From: Mallotus nudiflorus
Taxonomy: Eukaryota > Streptophyta > Magnoliopsida > Malpighiales > Euphorbiaceae
Assembly: GCA_947683625.1 (NCBI GenBank)
Contig: CANTUR010000425.1
Coordinates: forward strand, 310,001-374,000
DNA: 64,000 nucleotides
Reading direction: 5' to 3'
Positions 12,411 to 26,888 of this stretch are shown here, piece by piece (the stretch's first letter is position 1; each line of letters begins with the position of its first letter). Both the position numbers and the translations under genes were made by a program. The notes under the pieces are model-generated. The model was not told the DNA's origin, made no database searches, and saw nothing but the letters and a program-made list of their open reading frames with translations.

Positions 12411-13750
12411 TATTAGACATTCAGAAGATTTTGCTTCTCAAGCCTTCGAGATTATCGGCGTGAACCCGCGGGTTACCTGTCATTGCCTAAACATCAAACC
12501 AGGGGCCAAGCCAGTAGCACAGAAGAAAATAACTTTCACCTACGAAAGATAAAAGATCATTGTCGAAGAAACAGCGAAGCTTTTAGCAGCTGGATTCATT
12601 AAAGAGGTTACTCATCCAGACTGGGTAGCCAACATAGTACTCATCAAGAAAGCAAACGGGAAGTACAGAATGTGTGTAGACTACACCGACCTCAACCAGG
12701 CATGCCCCAAAGATAACTACCCATTACCAACGATTGATCAGCTCGTCGATTCCACCACTGGCCATGGCGGCCCAAGGTTATCACCAGATCCCCATGAAGA
12801 AAGAAGACCAGGAGAAAATGTCATTCATCACACATGAAGGGCTGTACTACTACAAGGTGATGCCCTTCGAACTGAAAAATGCCGAAGCCACATACCAAAG
12901 AATGATGAACCAAGTCCTTCAGAGCTAGATTGGGACCAGCATGGAGGTATATGTGGATGACATCATCATCAAAAGCAAGCACTCTGAGCACCACCCAGCG
13001 GACGTGGATCAAGTCCTCCAGTTACTAAGCCAATCCAGGATCAAGTTGAATCCTGATAAGTGTGTCTTTGGAGTCCAAGTCAGTAAATTCCTGGGGTTCA
13101 TGATTTCCCACTGAGGCATTGAAGCCAACCTAGAAAAAATGGAAGCCATACTCAACATGGCAGCACCAAGGAGCATCTGTGATATACAAAAGCTAAACGG
13201 AAGAATAACCACACTGGGGCGCTTTATTTCTTACTCAGCTAGGCGATGTCTACCATTGTTCTGAGCTCTCAAAAGTTTCGGCAAGTTTCAATGGTCTGCT
13301 GATTGCCAAGCAGCATTTGAAGAAATTAAAAGATTCTTATCTTCCCCACCATTAATCAGCCATCCAATACCGAACAAGACCTTATACTTATACCTATCTG
13401 TTGGTTGAGAATACATCGCCTCAGTACTGATAAGGGAAGATGGAAGCCAGCAAAGCCCTGTCTACTATGTCAGCAAGATGCTCCGAGGACCTGAAGTCTG
13501 ATACCCCATGCGGGACAAATTAGCCTTAGCTGTGGTTCATACTTCTCGAAAGCTTCGTCACTACTTCCAAGCTCACCATATCGTGGTCCGATCCCATTTT
13601 CCACTGCGCAAAATATTACAAAGACCAGAGACTTCAGGCAGGCTAGTGCAATGGTCGGTCTTACTCGACGAGTTCGATATTGATTACGAACCTCGACAGC
13701 AGATGAAAGCCCAGGCCTTAGCGGATTTTGTACAAGAAATGGCTCTGAAA
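12411..13750 (+). pseudogene. pol: Reverse transcriptase and first RNase H, element E
   Basis: RT blocks are visible as KANGKYRMCVDYTDLNQACP, QGYHQIPM, and the YVDD box at 12950-12961 followed by LLSQSRIKLNPDKCVFG. Between about 12755 and 12775 a small deletion with frameshift removes the segment that normally carries the first catalytic Asp. RNase H follows (AAFEEIKRFLSSPPLI, then SPVYYVSKML and KLALAVVHTSRKLRHYF) up to about 13750. At least six in-frame stops interrupt it, several fitting C-to-T or G-to-A change of Gln, Arg or Trp codons. It is dead coding sequence. Confidence 0.9.
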
Positions 13751-13770
13751 GATATAACCTTGACCAAGAT

Positions 13771-14165
13771 GCCAGAATGGAAGCTCTATGTCGACGGAGC
13801 ATCCTTAGCTCATAGTTCCGGCGTAGGAATAATCCTCAGGGGACCACATAAAGTTCATATCCAGTACGCAGTCCACATAGAGTATAACGCCACCAACAAT
13901 GCGGCTGAATACAAAGCACTCATTATAGGGTTGAAGCTAGCCACGAAAGTCAGGGCTGAACACCTCATTATACACTTGGATTCCCAACTAGTAGTCAACC
14001 AAGTTAGCGGAGCATTTCAAGTCAAGATGCCTGCATCGCCAAGTACGTAAATAAAGCCAGGCGACTTTTGCAACACATTGAGCAAGACGGAGGCCAATGG
14101 AATATCGTCCAGATTCCCATAGAAGACAACAATGAGGCTGATTACCTTGCTAAATCCACAGCCAA
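13771..14165 (+). pseudogene. Second (archaeal-type) RNase H, element E
   Basis: WKLYVDGASLAHSSGVGIIL, then NAAEYKALIIGLKLA and LDSQLVVNQVSG, match the extra RNase H domain found in Tat elements, with the D-E-D catalytic acids visible. A frameshift near 14040 precedes the last part (IVQIPIEDNNEADYLAKST). This domain is the best single evidence for the Tat lineage. Confidence 0.9.
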
Positions 14166-15499
14166 AAACAATCAAGCATTTAGGGATATGGATTTCATCG
14201 AATCACTCACCAATCCCAGCATAGAGGATAGTGAAATTTTTAGAACACAAGCAGTCTCAGAATGGATACAGCCCATCATCCAATATCTTGAATATGGTAC
14301 ACTTTCGGAAGACAAGCTGCAAGCTCGGAAGCTCAAAGCCAAAGCAGCACACTATTTCGTCCACCAAGGGGAGCTCTACCAAAAATCCCTCTCACACCCT
14401 GGTCAAAATGTGTTTCCCCAGAGGAGGGAAATTACATACTAAGAGAAATCCATGAAGGAATCTGTGGTGCACACGAGTCCCACTATTCGCTCACTAGAAA
14501 GGCCCTGCTCCAGGGGTATTACTGGCCCACCATGTCTAAGGATGCCCAGCAGCTAACACAATCATGTCACCAGTGCCAGCACCACACCCGACTTAGCCAT
14601 AAATCTTCTTGGCCTCTGCATCCCATTGGCAGCCCATGGCCTTTCGCCATGTGGGGGATGGACATCTTAGGTCCTTTTCCTCTATCTACCTCACAGAAAA
14701 AGTTCTTAATCGTGGCCATTGACCATTTCACGAAATGGGTAGAAGCAGAAGCAGTCCCAACCATCATAGAAGCCCGGATATAGTACTTTTTCTGAAAGGA
14801 AATCATTTACAGATTCGGCATCCCCTACACTTTAATTACAGACAATGGCAAACAGTTTGACAACCACAAATTCAGAAGTTTCTGCTCAGACCTTGGCATA
14901 AAACTACGCTTCACCTCAGTAGCTCACCCGCAGATGAATGGACAAACTGAGGTCACAAACAAAATCCTCATGCAAGGGTTGAAGAAAGACTCGATGACAA
15001 GAAAGGGAATTGGGTCGAAGAGCTGAACAATGTAATCTAGGCCTACAAAACCACACCCCGATCATCCACTGGAGAAATGCCGTTCAGACTAACTTATGAC
15101 ATGGATGCAGTAATTCCAGTAGAGGTTGGGTCCCCAAGTTATCGGGTAAACCAAGACCTCGACCACACCGTCAATAACGTCAATGCATGAATATGCCTCG
15201 ACATACTAGAGGAACGAAGAGAACAAGTGGCAGCAACGGTAGAGGCACATCGGCAAAGGATAACTCGGTACCACCATCTGCGTAAACTAACAGAGAATTT
15301 CAGGACGAGTGACTGGGTACTCAGAAGAGCAGATATAGGTAAAGGCACCTCCGACACCAGCAAGTTAGGCCCTAATTGGGAAGGTCCATATCAGATCTCA
15401 GAATGCACAACAAAGGGGGCGTATAAACTAAGAGAGAGAGGAGGCAAAGAACTATCGAGGTTCTGGAACTCAGACTCCCTCAAAAAATATTATCAGTAA
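14166..15499 (+). pseudogene. Integrase, element E
   Basis: The zinc-binding HHCC part runs from about 14450 (EIHEGICGAHESHYS, ending CHQCQHH). The catalytic core follows: MDILGPF with the first Asp, TDNGKQFD with the second, and MNGQTEV with the Glu. The C-terminal part, ending LSRFWNSDSLKKYYQ and a TAA at 15499, has the usual GPNWEGPYQI block. Stops occur at about 14781 and 15040, with a frameshift near 14990. There is no chromodomain, as expected for Tat. Confidence 0.9.
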
Positions 15500-16193
15500 T
15501 CTTGTATTCGAGCACATAATTTGATTCAATGAAAACTATCTTTATTGATAAAGAATATCTTTACAGCTGATTGTTAAAAAAAAAAAGATACATAAAACCT
15601 ATCTACTATAGTATCTCTACACCCGGACCCCTTGTCCCGAAAACTGAGGGGGAAGCATCATTAGCAGCCTCTGGATGCTTGCCAGACCCAATTGTAGCAA
15701 CGGCCTCTTTAGACTGCCTCATAGAAAAGGAAATGGCCTTTCGATAGGCGTCATCCTCTGCAGCAAGCCTTGCCAGATCGATTGGGGTTATCCGATCTAA
15801 GGCCCCCAGATCCAATCCTGAGTATTGAGAGAGAAAGATCCTTTTGCATTCAGCCCGGTAAGCCTTGAGAAACCCCCTTACCATGCTCTGATATGTCTTC
15901 TTATCATTGGCACGAGATTTCTCAAGCTCAGCTAGCCTCTCATGAAGTCCAGCAATCTGAAGATCCTGCTCCTCGATCCTCCTTGTCAGTTGGGCCTGGC
16001 TATGTTCCAATTCGGAAACCTTCTTCTGATTCGCCTTCGTGTATCTTGTCTAGCAGTGCTCCAGAGCTGCTTTGGCGCTATCCAGTTTTTTCTCAAAATC
16101 TATAGCGATCGTCCCCACCTCTGTTTCCTTCAAGCTGTACTGGCTCTTCAAGTAGAAGTACTGATCCTTAGCCAACAGCAAGGCCTAAGTCAT

Positions 16194-16268
16194 CTGCTAA
16201 AAACAACTAAACAACTTAGCCAAAATGCCACTACAAACAGTTATATCAAGTACCAGAAACTCCATTAC
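16194..16268 (-). other. Intron 2 of the antisense gene
   Basis: The donor GAG|GTAATG follows ...IGQSLE. The acceptor TTTTTAGCAG|ATG precedes the coiled-coil exon. It is 75 nt and phase 0. The exon after it has a TAG three codons in, in a context compatible with a former CAG. Confidence 0.6.
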
Positions 16269-16703
16269 CTCCAATGACTGGCCGATCATAGAATCGAGCA
16301 ATCCGTCCGGTCCCTCGTCCGACCAACATTGCATGTCTCTGGGTAACCACAGCGACTCGGCGTACTGGTCCCGTACTTGACTATTGGAGATGCTCGGGGG
16401 CTTCATCTTTTTCAACATCCAGCCCCGCATATCCGGACAACTAGATAATCGGGGACGTTGGACATAAATCTCTTCGTCCAGCCCCTTCGCATCTGACTCT
16501 ACTTCGATCAGCCACCTTTTTTGTCGTCCGACCCGCTCTGGCCGCTCACCTTCCATTGTTGCTTTGCCCTTAGGATCAACAGGAATAGCCTCCGGAGCAG
16601 CGGGAGCCTCAACTTCAGGGGAAGGATAATCCCGGTACTCCTCCACTGCAACTGGCTCATCTACTAGGGAAATCCCACCCGCAAAATCAAAAAAGTCAGC
16701 CAT

Positions 16704-16762
16704 CTACAGATGGAAAGATAAGACTAGTTAGACAAAATAAAACTCAAAAAAAAAATTCATAC
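16704..16762 (-). other. Intron 1 of the antisense gene
   Basis: On the minus strand it begins GTATGAATTT and ends TTTCCATCTGTAG, 59 nt and very T-rich. In the frame reading ...GGIYGESVQVATIAL it is phase 0 and joins directly to MADFFDFAGG. Reading through instead gives T-rich junk ending in a stop. Confidence 0.65.
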
Positions 16763-17642
16763 CAGGGCAATGGTCGCGACTTGGACAGACTCTCCATAGA
16801 TACCTCCGGGATGCATCATCTGCAGATCGAGCTTCAGCGAGTCCGTTTAGATGTAGCCGCAAAACTAATTTCATATCCGGATCAGAAAGTTTCGCTGGAC
16901 GGGTCACTTTGTGACACTCGTCCGACCACATACTCCAAACATCCAGGAAGTCCGATTGATGCTCCAAAATAAAAAAATGGTATCTCCACTTCTTGTGAAT
17001 ATCTGACAGTTTAATAAAAAGGGAATGGTTAGGTATAGCCGAAAGGGAGAACATTAGCTCTCCCTTCTTCCTAGTCAGCCTATACAAATACCAGAGGACG
17101 TCTAGATTAGGAACCCTACCCTCCTCATGCATCAGCTGGATGAACCCGGTCAGTATCCGATAACTATTCGGATGAAGCTAACCGGGTGCAATGTTATTTC
17201 TAATAAGGAAATCCTTGATAAAGGGATCCAAGGGAAATTTCAGACCCCCCCTCTAACTGGTCGAAGTACACCACTAATCTACTTAGCCCCGATATAAGGG
17301 TATGGGCCCTAAACCTTTTATCTACAATATAGAGGGCATAATCAGTGGGGATGCAGAACTGTCGTTGGTACCACCCTAGAAATTCACTATCTATGTTGGA
17401 CACAAAGAGTTCAGAGCTAATCTATTCCTGAGGAGCCATAGCAAAGAAGGGAATGAAAACCCAATGACAAAAAAAAAAGAGGGGCAAAAAAGATAAGGAA
17501 GAAATGATGAAAGAATCACCTGGCAACCTCAAGCGAGAGTTATGGCAAGAAGGAATAAAAATGGTGGATGTAGTAGAAACGCAGCAAAAACAAAATGAAA
17601 GAGTGAAAGAAAGCAAAATGTGCCAGTTAGCAAACGCAACAG

Positions 17643-17651
17643 TATTTATAG
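17643..17651 (-). promoter_or_regulatory. TATA box of the antisense gene
   Basis: CTATAAATA on the minus strand lies about 205 bp upstream of the ATG at 17439. The intervening leader is pyrimidine-rich. It gives the antisense gene a promoter independent of the LTRs. Confidence 0.55.
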
Positions 17652-17938
17652 AGACATGGAAAGACCTAAAAGCACGCCATTAACTGCCCCCATTATTACT
17701 GCACTCCTCCCTAGACCACCAAGGGCCTATTGGGAATAAAAAAACCCATTAGGCGAAGAGTCACGATGATGGTTGTACGAGCGTTTCGATCACTGACACA
17801 CGAAACGACGCATCAATCATATGATCTCAAGAGTTGAAATAAAATCACCCAGTATTGGCCCACTCACATTTTTGAATGGGCCGCTCCATCAAGCAAATCG
17901 GGAAACGTTCCAAGCATCACTCCCATACCATTCCATAC

Positions 17939-18560
17939 AAAGTCGAGTGACTGAAGTTGGCACCCTCAGGTCGCTTCCGTAGTACTGAGGATCCGAGCAT
18001 GTAAGCCTCGCACCCCTGTGTTGAGCATCTAATTCTCGCTCATATAAAGTCTAGTGATTGAAGCTGGCACCCTCAGGTCGCTTCCGTAGTACTGAGGATC
18101 CGAGCATGTAAGCCTCGCGCCCCTATGCTGAGCATCTACGTCTCGCTCACAAAGTCCAGTGACTAAAGCTGGCACCCTCAGGTCACTTCCGTAGTACTGA
18201 GGATCCGAGCATGTAAGCCTCGTGCCCCTGTGTCGAGCATCTAAGTCTTACTCACATAAAGTCCAGCGACTGAAGCTAGCACCCTTAGGTCGCTTCTGTA
18301 GTACTAAGGATCCGAGCATGTAAGCCTCGCGCCCCTATGCCGAGCATCTACGTCTCGCTCACAAAGTCCAATGACTGAAGCTGGCACCCTCAGGTCGCTT
18401 CCGTAGTACTGAGGATCCGAGCATGTAAGCCTCGTGCCCCTGTGCCAAGCATCTAAGTCGCTCACATAGTCCAGTGACTGAAGCTGGCACCCTCAGGTCG
18501 CTTCCGTAGTACTGAGGATCCAAGTATGTAAGCCTCGCACCCTTGTGCCGAGCATCTACA
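17939..18560 (+). repeat. Six-unit tandem array (units of about 104-107 bp) in the 3' region of element E
   Basis: Units start at about 17939, 18046, 18151, 18258, 18363 and 18467. Each contains GGCACCCTCAGGTCGCTTCC, GTAGTACTGAGGATCCGAGC and ATGTAAGCCTCG. Spacings are 107, 105, 107, 105 and 104 bp. Unit ends alternate between two versions (CCCCTGTG...ATCTAAGT and CCCCTATG...ATCTACGT), so the array is really a dimer of about 212 bp repeated three times. Hypervariable tandem repeats in this part of Tat elements are known sources of satellite DNA. Confidence 0.95.
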
Positions 18561-18811
18561 AATCCAGTAGTAAATGGTTCCGTCTTGTCTTAAAATGAAC
18601 GAGTTAATCTATTGCTTTGATCATACTCACTCATTAGGTACCCCAGCTCCAAAGATTACGATTCGATGAAAAATCAACCAAAGATACTCGGCACCAACCT
18701 CTGCTTATTACAACGAAGGCTGGCCACCTCAGCTCACTTGCATCTTATCACCCGTATAGAGGCACCACTGCATCTTACTCGGACGCAACGAACATAAATA
18801 TCCGCATACTC

Positions 18812-18820
18812 CAGGGGGGG
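18812..18820 (+). other. Polypurine tract of element E
   Basis: CAGGGGGGG followed by ACTCT directly precedes the 3' LTR at 18826, the plus-strand primer site. The same ACTCT spacer before TGATAC recurs at 53652-53656 in element F. Confidence 0.7.
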
Positions 18821-18825
18821 ACTCT

Positions 18826-19192
18826 TGATACCATCTAGAATGTTCCCACCTAATTAGGGGTCCTCCACCTCCCTAAATAGGAACACATGGACAAAGGAGA
18901 AGACAGATTCGTCCAAGGAACTACCTCAAAGAGGAATCTTAACTGAAGTAGGAACACTCTCCCACAAGGATTCCTATTCCTCTCAGGTTTGAGTATCACT
19001 ATATATAACACCATATATCCCTCATTAGAGGACATCTCATTCACCCATACTCAAGCTATCTTTCATCCACCCGCTTTCTATTCTCTAACTTAGGCATCGG
19101 AGTGTTTGTAGGGATTCCCCCCACCTCTCACCTTGCCCTCTGTTCAGTGCTTTGCAGGACGATCAGCCCAGGAGTCCCGAAACCAGTTATCA
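18826..19192 (+). repeat. 3' LTR of element E
   Basis: It has the same 367-bp length as 9665-10031, with about 17 differences counted by eye. It ends GTTATCA, followed by the TSD TTTAT at 19193-19197. Confidence 0.95.
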
Positions 19193-19197
19193 TTTAT

Positions 19198-19542
19198 TTT
19201 GTTGGTTTTAGGCTATAAATAATATGAATTTGGAATCCTTTTCAAATCCTTCTAGTCTTATTCTAGATTATTAATGGTACTTTGTCTATATATATAGATC
19301 TAGTGTTTTTTAAAGTAGTAGTGAACAGTCATTTTAAAAAAGTAGTATATTAAAAGAATAAGGTTTTGAAGGGGAGTTTAAAGGAAAATCTCCAGTGATG
19401 GACATTGAAACTACCATTTCTAGTTCGATGTTGCTACCTCAGGCTAGTCCCAATCCAACGTTGTTGTTCCAGTCACGTTCCAGTTCGGTGTGGGTCTCTA
19501 AAAAAGGATGAGGTTGGTTGCACAGTAAAAGAGAGAGCTTGA
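19198..19542. other. Host flank between elements E and D1
   Basis: Non-coding DNA. The TSD of E closes at 19197, and the TSD of D1 (CTTGA) opens at 19538. I see nothing else to annotate. Confidence 0.6.
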
Positions 19543-19737
19543 TGTAATGATCAAGTATTTTAAATAAGATAATATTATTTTAAAATATGCAGTGTTAATA
19601 ATTTTAAATTTTATTTGTATATTATTATTGATATTCACTAATATTATTTATGTATTTTATTCTAAGGAATTGTTTACATAAAAATAATTTATTTTACTTG
19701 AGATTACTTGATAATATTAAAGTTAATAGTATTATTG

Positions 19738-19764
19738 TTATTATTGTTGTTGTTGTTGTTGTTG

Positions 19765-19814
<50 letters not shown>
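19738..19814. repeat. Compound (TTG)n-(TTA)n microsatellite in D1
   Basis: A run of GTT units is followed by about twenty ATT units. A (TTC)n tract follows at about 19915-19966. Confidence 0.9.
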
Positions 19815-21363
19815 GAAGGGCAATTTAGTAATTTTATAATTAAATTAAAAAAATAATAAAAAAATAGAAAAGTCAAAAATCGGGTCAAACTCTCTTCTCT
19901 CTTCTCTCTTTTTTCTTCTTCTTCTTCTTTTTCTTCTTCTTCTTCTTTTTCTTCTTCTTCTTCTCACTGTCTGCATAGTGCCCTCCACCCAAGCCGGACC
20001 ACCAGCTACAACCACCACTCACCACCATCAACTCCTCCCTTCCTCCTCCACCTCCTCGCCACCTTCAGCTTGCTGGATCGACATTGGAGCGCTGGAAACG
20101 AAGCTTGGATGAGAGAAGCTTCCATCAACGCCGGTGACAATTCCAGCCACTGTTAGACTTCATTCTGGTCTCTTTTGAATGCTCTGGCTCCGGTGAGTCC
20201 ATTTTAGAGCTTCGTTTGAGCTCAAATCCCTTCGATTTTTAGATATCTTCAATTTTTAGTTTATGTATTTTAGGATTTTTATTTTTTTTTAACTAGATAT
20301 TGTTTGATTCTTGAAAAATTTCTTAAGAAATGTTGTTTGTGGTAGCTTTAGCTTCTTAAACATATTTTTTTTCTATTTTTTTGAATTAATTTGAATTTTG
20401 GGTAATTTTTTATTATTTTAATATTAAATATTGAATTTTTTATAATTATGTTAATTAATTAGTTTTAATGGAAATTTAGTTAAATTAGTGTTATTAATTT
20501 GAGTTAATAATTTTAGAATTATTAAAATAATTTTTGGTGAATTAATATAATTTTTGAGAATATTATTTATATTATGTGAATTTTGTATTTATGAGTTAAT
20601 TGTTTAATTTTGTGAAAATTATAGTTAAATAATATGTTTTAAATAATTTTATAATTATATAGGGTATTAAAATTATGTTTTAAAATTATTTACTATTTTT
20701 AACTAATTAATACTAATTTTTAAAAATTATATTCAAATAATATATTATTTACTATTTTGGTGATTAAATGAATTTTTAATTGCTTTTAATATATATTTAA
20801 GCTATTTGAGTATATAAAAGTGAATTTTTACTATTTATGTTGAAATATTGTAAAACTTGATTTTTATTAATATTATATTACTATTTGAGAATTTTATTTA
20901 ATTATTGTGAAAATAATGGTATTTAGTGTTTTAATGTTTAAACATATTATATTTTGGTATTTTGTGGACACTTGTGGAATTTAATGATTTTTAATATATT
21001 TATTATTTTATTTATATTTTTGGTTAATTGTGAATCTTTATTGGGAAATTATACAGTTTGGGGTCCTAATCCAAGGTGTTTAGAAGTGTATTTTTCTTGC
21101 AGGATCGGCTCTACTTTTTAGTAGAGAGATGTCCATTTTACAAAGGAGGTTCTGTCAAATTTTTGGTAGAATTCTCGTAAAACGTGCAATCGGGTCGATT
21201 CTGAAATTCTTTGTTTATCTAAGTTTTGTATTCCTAGATTGAGTCTCTTTTAGAAGTATAAGTTAGAATTTATTCTGATTGGTTATTATTATTTATTTTC
21301 TAGTTACATCGAGACCGAAGTCTATTGGACCGAACTCGTCAAGCCAGTCTCAATGAGCGCAAA

Positions 21364-24605
<3,242 letters not shown>

Positions 24606-25875
24606 GCAAACTTGTGAATTATTATTTTATATATGCATTGCATATAGGATGCATAAATATGAGCTTTCATATTTCCATAATGAGTTTAAACATGAATTAT
24701 TTTATTAAATGAATAAATATATTTTTGGTATAATTTTAGTATATTTTCGGTATATTGTCATTTACATGCGACGTATATATATTTGATATATTGCTAATAT
24801 GAAATCGGTATATTTCTGGTATATTTATGATTATTTTGGTATATATGTGGCTTATATATTTGAAATATTTTTAGTATATCTCTAGTGTACAATTGGTATA
24901 TTTTATGTATATGATAGGTATATTTTGCTATGAATGGATGCTATTGCATTTAAATTATGCATTTTTTATTATTTTAAAAATTATTAAGTTTATATTAAGG
25001 ATATCGATAGAACGTGCTACCTAGTGGGCTGCACTAAAACCATGTATGTACCAGTGTGATAGATTTTAGGGTTGAGTTATAAAATCACTTGAGGTGACTT
25101 TTATTTGATTGATTATTTGAAATTGATGTGATTAAGTAGTGTGATTGCGAGAACTCAGTTGACCTAGTGTCTCGGGGTCAATCACACTGACAGTGAGACT
25201 GCTGGAGCTCGGTTGATTTAATGTCTCGGGACCAGTCTACTGTCCAAAATAGAATAAGGAAATTTATTTGAAATTATGTAATTTTATGTGGCTAGTGAGA
25301 TATTTGTTTGAGGTTACGATTGTTTTAGGATTCTATTTTATCCTTCACTTAAATAAATATTTTCTACATTTCAATATATATATATATATATGAAAGTGGA
25401 TTTTAGCATCTATGTGAAATGTCTGTGTCTATATATATATATTGATGCCTGACTATATATGACTTAGATTGTATGTATATATATTATAATAATTCACTCA
25501 ATGAAATCTGACCCCCTCAATATTTTTTTTTTAGGAGATTCCTCGTCATTAGACCTCAGTAGTAGACAATCTACACCGGATTTCTTCAGTTTCGGCTAGA
25601 TTGTGTAAATTATTTATCTGACTTTTATTGTATTCTAGAAAATTGCAACAGTAGAGTTTGTATATGTAGAATGTGGTTTAAATGTCAGAAATATTTTATT
25701 TTAAGATATGACATTAAGTATTTATTTTATATCGATTTAAGATTTTAATTCTAATATAATTTTACTTATTTATTGCATATTTTTATTTTCTAAGGCTTGC
25801 TACGAGTTTCGGATTCGAAAGAATTCTCGCTCTCTAGCATCGGTCATGATTCTCGATTTGGATTGTGACACTTGA

Positions 25876-26888
25876 TCTATTAGTCTTAGATTGTTTTGGC
25901 TTTGTTTTATGCAAACAATTCTTTTGTTCATTCCTAATGGATTAAACAATACGCATTTGTCTGTTTTAAGTAGTTTTCTCAATTTTTTCTCTTATTTACC
26001 TGAGTCTCTAATTAAACTTGATTAGATCATGGGTGTTTGAGATTGGCCTAGGAGACTAAGAAGTGGAAGTGGTTACTTTGTGAAGCAACCTCGTGGCTTA
26101 GCTATGAATATTTCATAGCATTATTTTATTCTTTCTCTAGGTATCATATATCAGTTGATATTGCTCTTGGAGATACAATGAATCATCCTTTCACAGCGGC
26201 TGTGGACTATTTCCAAATATATATATATATATATATATAACAACATGTTATTTCTACGAAAAGTGAAATTCCCCTCCGTAATTTTTTTTTTCCACAATAA
26301 AAAAACACAAAGGAGAAAACCATTGCACTAGGTGCTCCATAGGCACACAGGGCAGCAATAAGTAGAGGGCGGGAGTAAACAGCGGTTTTTACATAAATAT
26401 ATAAAAAATAAAAAAATTTTAAAAAGATAGTTAACTTTTAAAACTTTTTTTTTTATTTTTTTTCAAATATAACTCATTTCTCTAGCCACTCTTATTTGTA
26501 GGTATGTCTTTTTTTTTCAATATTTTTTTTTTCTATACTGATTTTTTTAATTTTTTTTACTTTATACTTTTTTTTTCAACATTTTATTTATGTATTTTTT
26601 TAATAATTTTTTTACTTTATACTATTTTCATTTTTTTACTCAATATTTTTTATCTTTATCTTTTTTTTTTCAATGTTTTGTGCTCAACATTTTTTTTCAA
26701 ACATTTTTTTCTATTGTTTTTTTAATTTTTTTGCTAAACATTTTTTTCTATTTTTGTAATAATATATTTTTTTCTCAACATTTTTTTTCTAATATCTTCA
26801 TCTTTTTTTCTCAATATTTTTCTCTCTTAAAACTTTTTTTTCAAATGAATAATTACGAACTAAACATCTTTAATTGTTGTTAAACCAA
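25876..26888. other. Host DNA between D1 and C; T-rich tract 26437-26850
   Basis: No gene. A (TA)n run lies near 26217-26239. From about 26437 to 26850 the plus strand is dominated by T runs separated by short strings such as CTCAACA and CAATATT, resembling a degenerate array of a unit of about 20-30 bp. The open frames here are only poly-Phe/Leu. Confidence 0.6.

Larger units (their letters stand above)
15606..17439 (-). pseudogene. Antisense spliced gene of element E (putative gypsy-type transposon protein)
   Basis: It is read opposite to gag-pol from ATG 17439, convergent with pol. Exon 1 (17439-16763) carries ISSELFVSNIDSEFLGWYQR, then HPNSYRILTGFIQLMHEEGR and a KWRYHFFILEHQSDF block. 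These resemble the plant 'putative gypsy type transposon' domain family (Pfam Transposase_28, name from memory). Exon 2 (16703-16269) starts MADFFDFAGG and is acidic, then basic. Exon 3 (16193-15606) is a coiled-coil-like tail (LQIAGLHERLAELEKSRAND). Antisense extra ORFs of this kind are known in Tat elements; their function is unknown. Defects: TAG at codon 6, more stops, and a one-base shift late in exon 1. Confidence 0.75.
9665..19192 (+). mobile_element. Tat-lineage Ty3/gypsy LTR retrotransposon (element E), complete but decayed
   Basis: The element is flanked by the 5-bp duplication TTTAT at 9660-9664 and 19193-19197. It has two 367-bp LTRs starting TGATACC and ending TTATCA. The order is LTR, primer-binding site, gag, protease, reverse transcriptase, RNase H, a second RNase H of the archaeal-like type, integrase, an antisense gene, a tandem-repeat array, polypurine tract, LTR. 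The second RNase H and the antisense gene are Tat-lineage hallmarks. By eye the two LTRs differ at about 17 of 367 positions, nearly all transitions, so it is an old insertion. Stops and frameshifts in every coding domain make it non-autonomous today. Confidence 0.95.

Noticed and set aside
26504..26883. Phe-rich open frames
   Set aside because: They are produced by T runs, with no composition or motif of a real protein.
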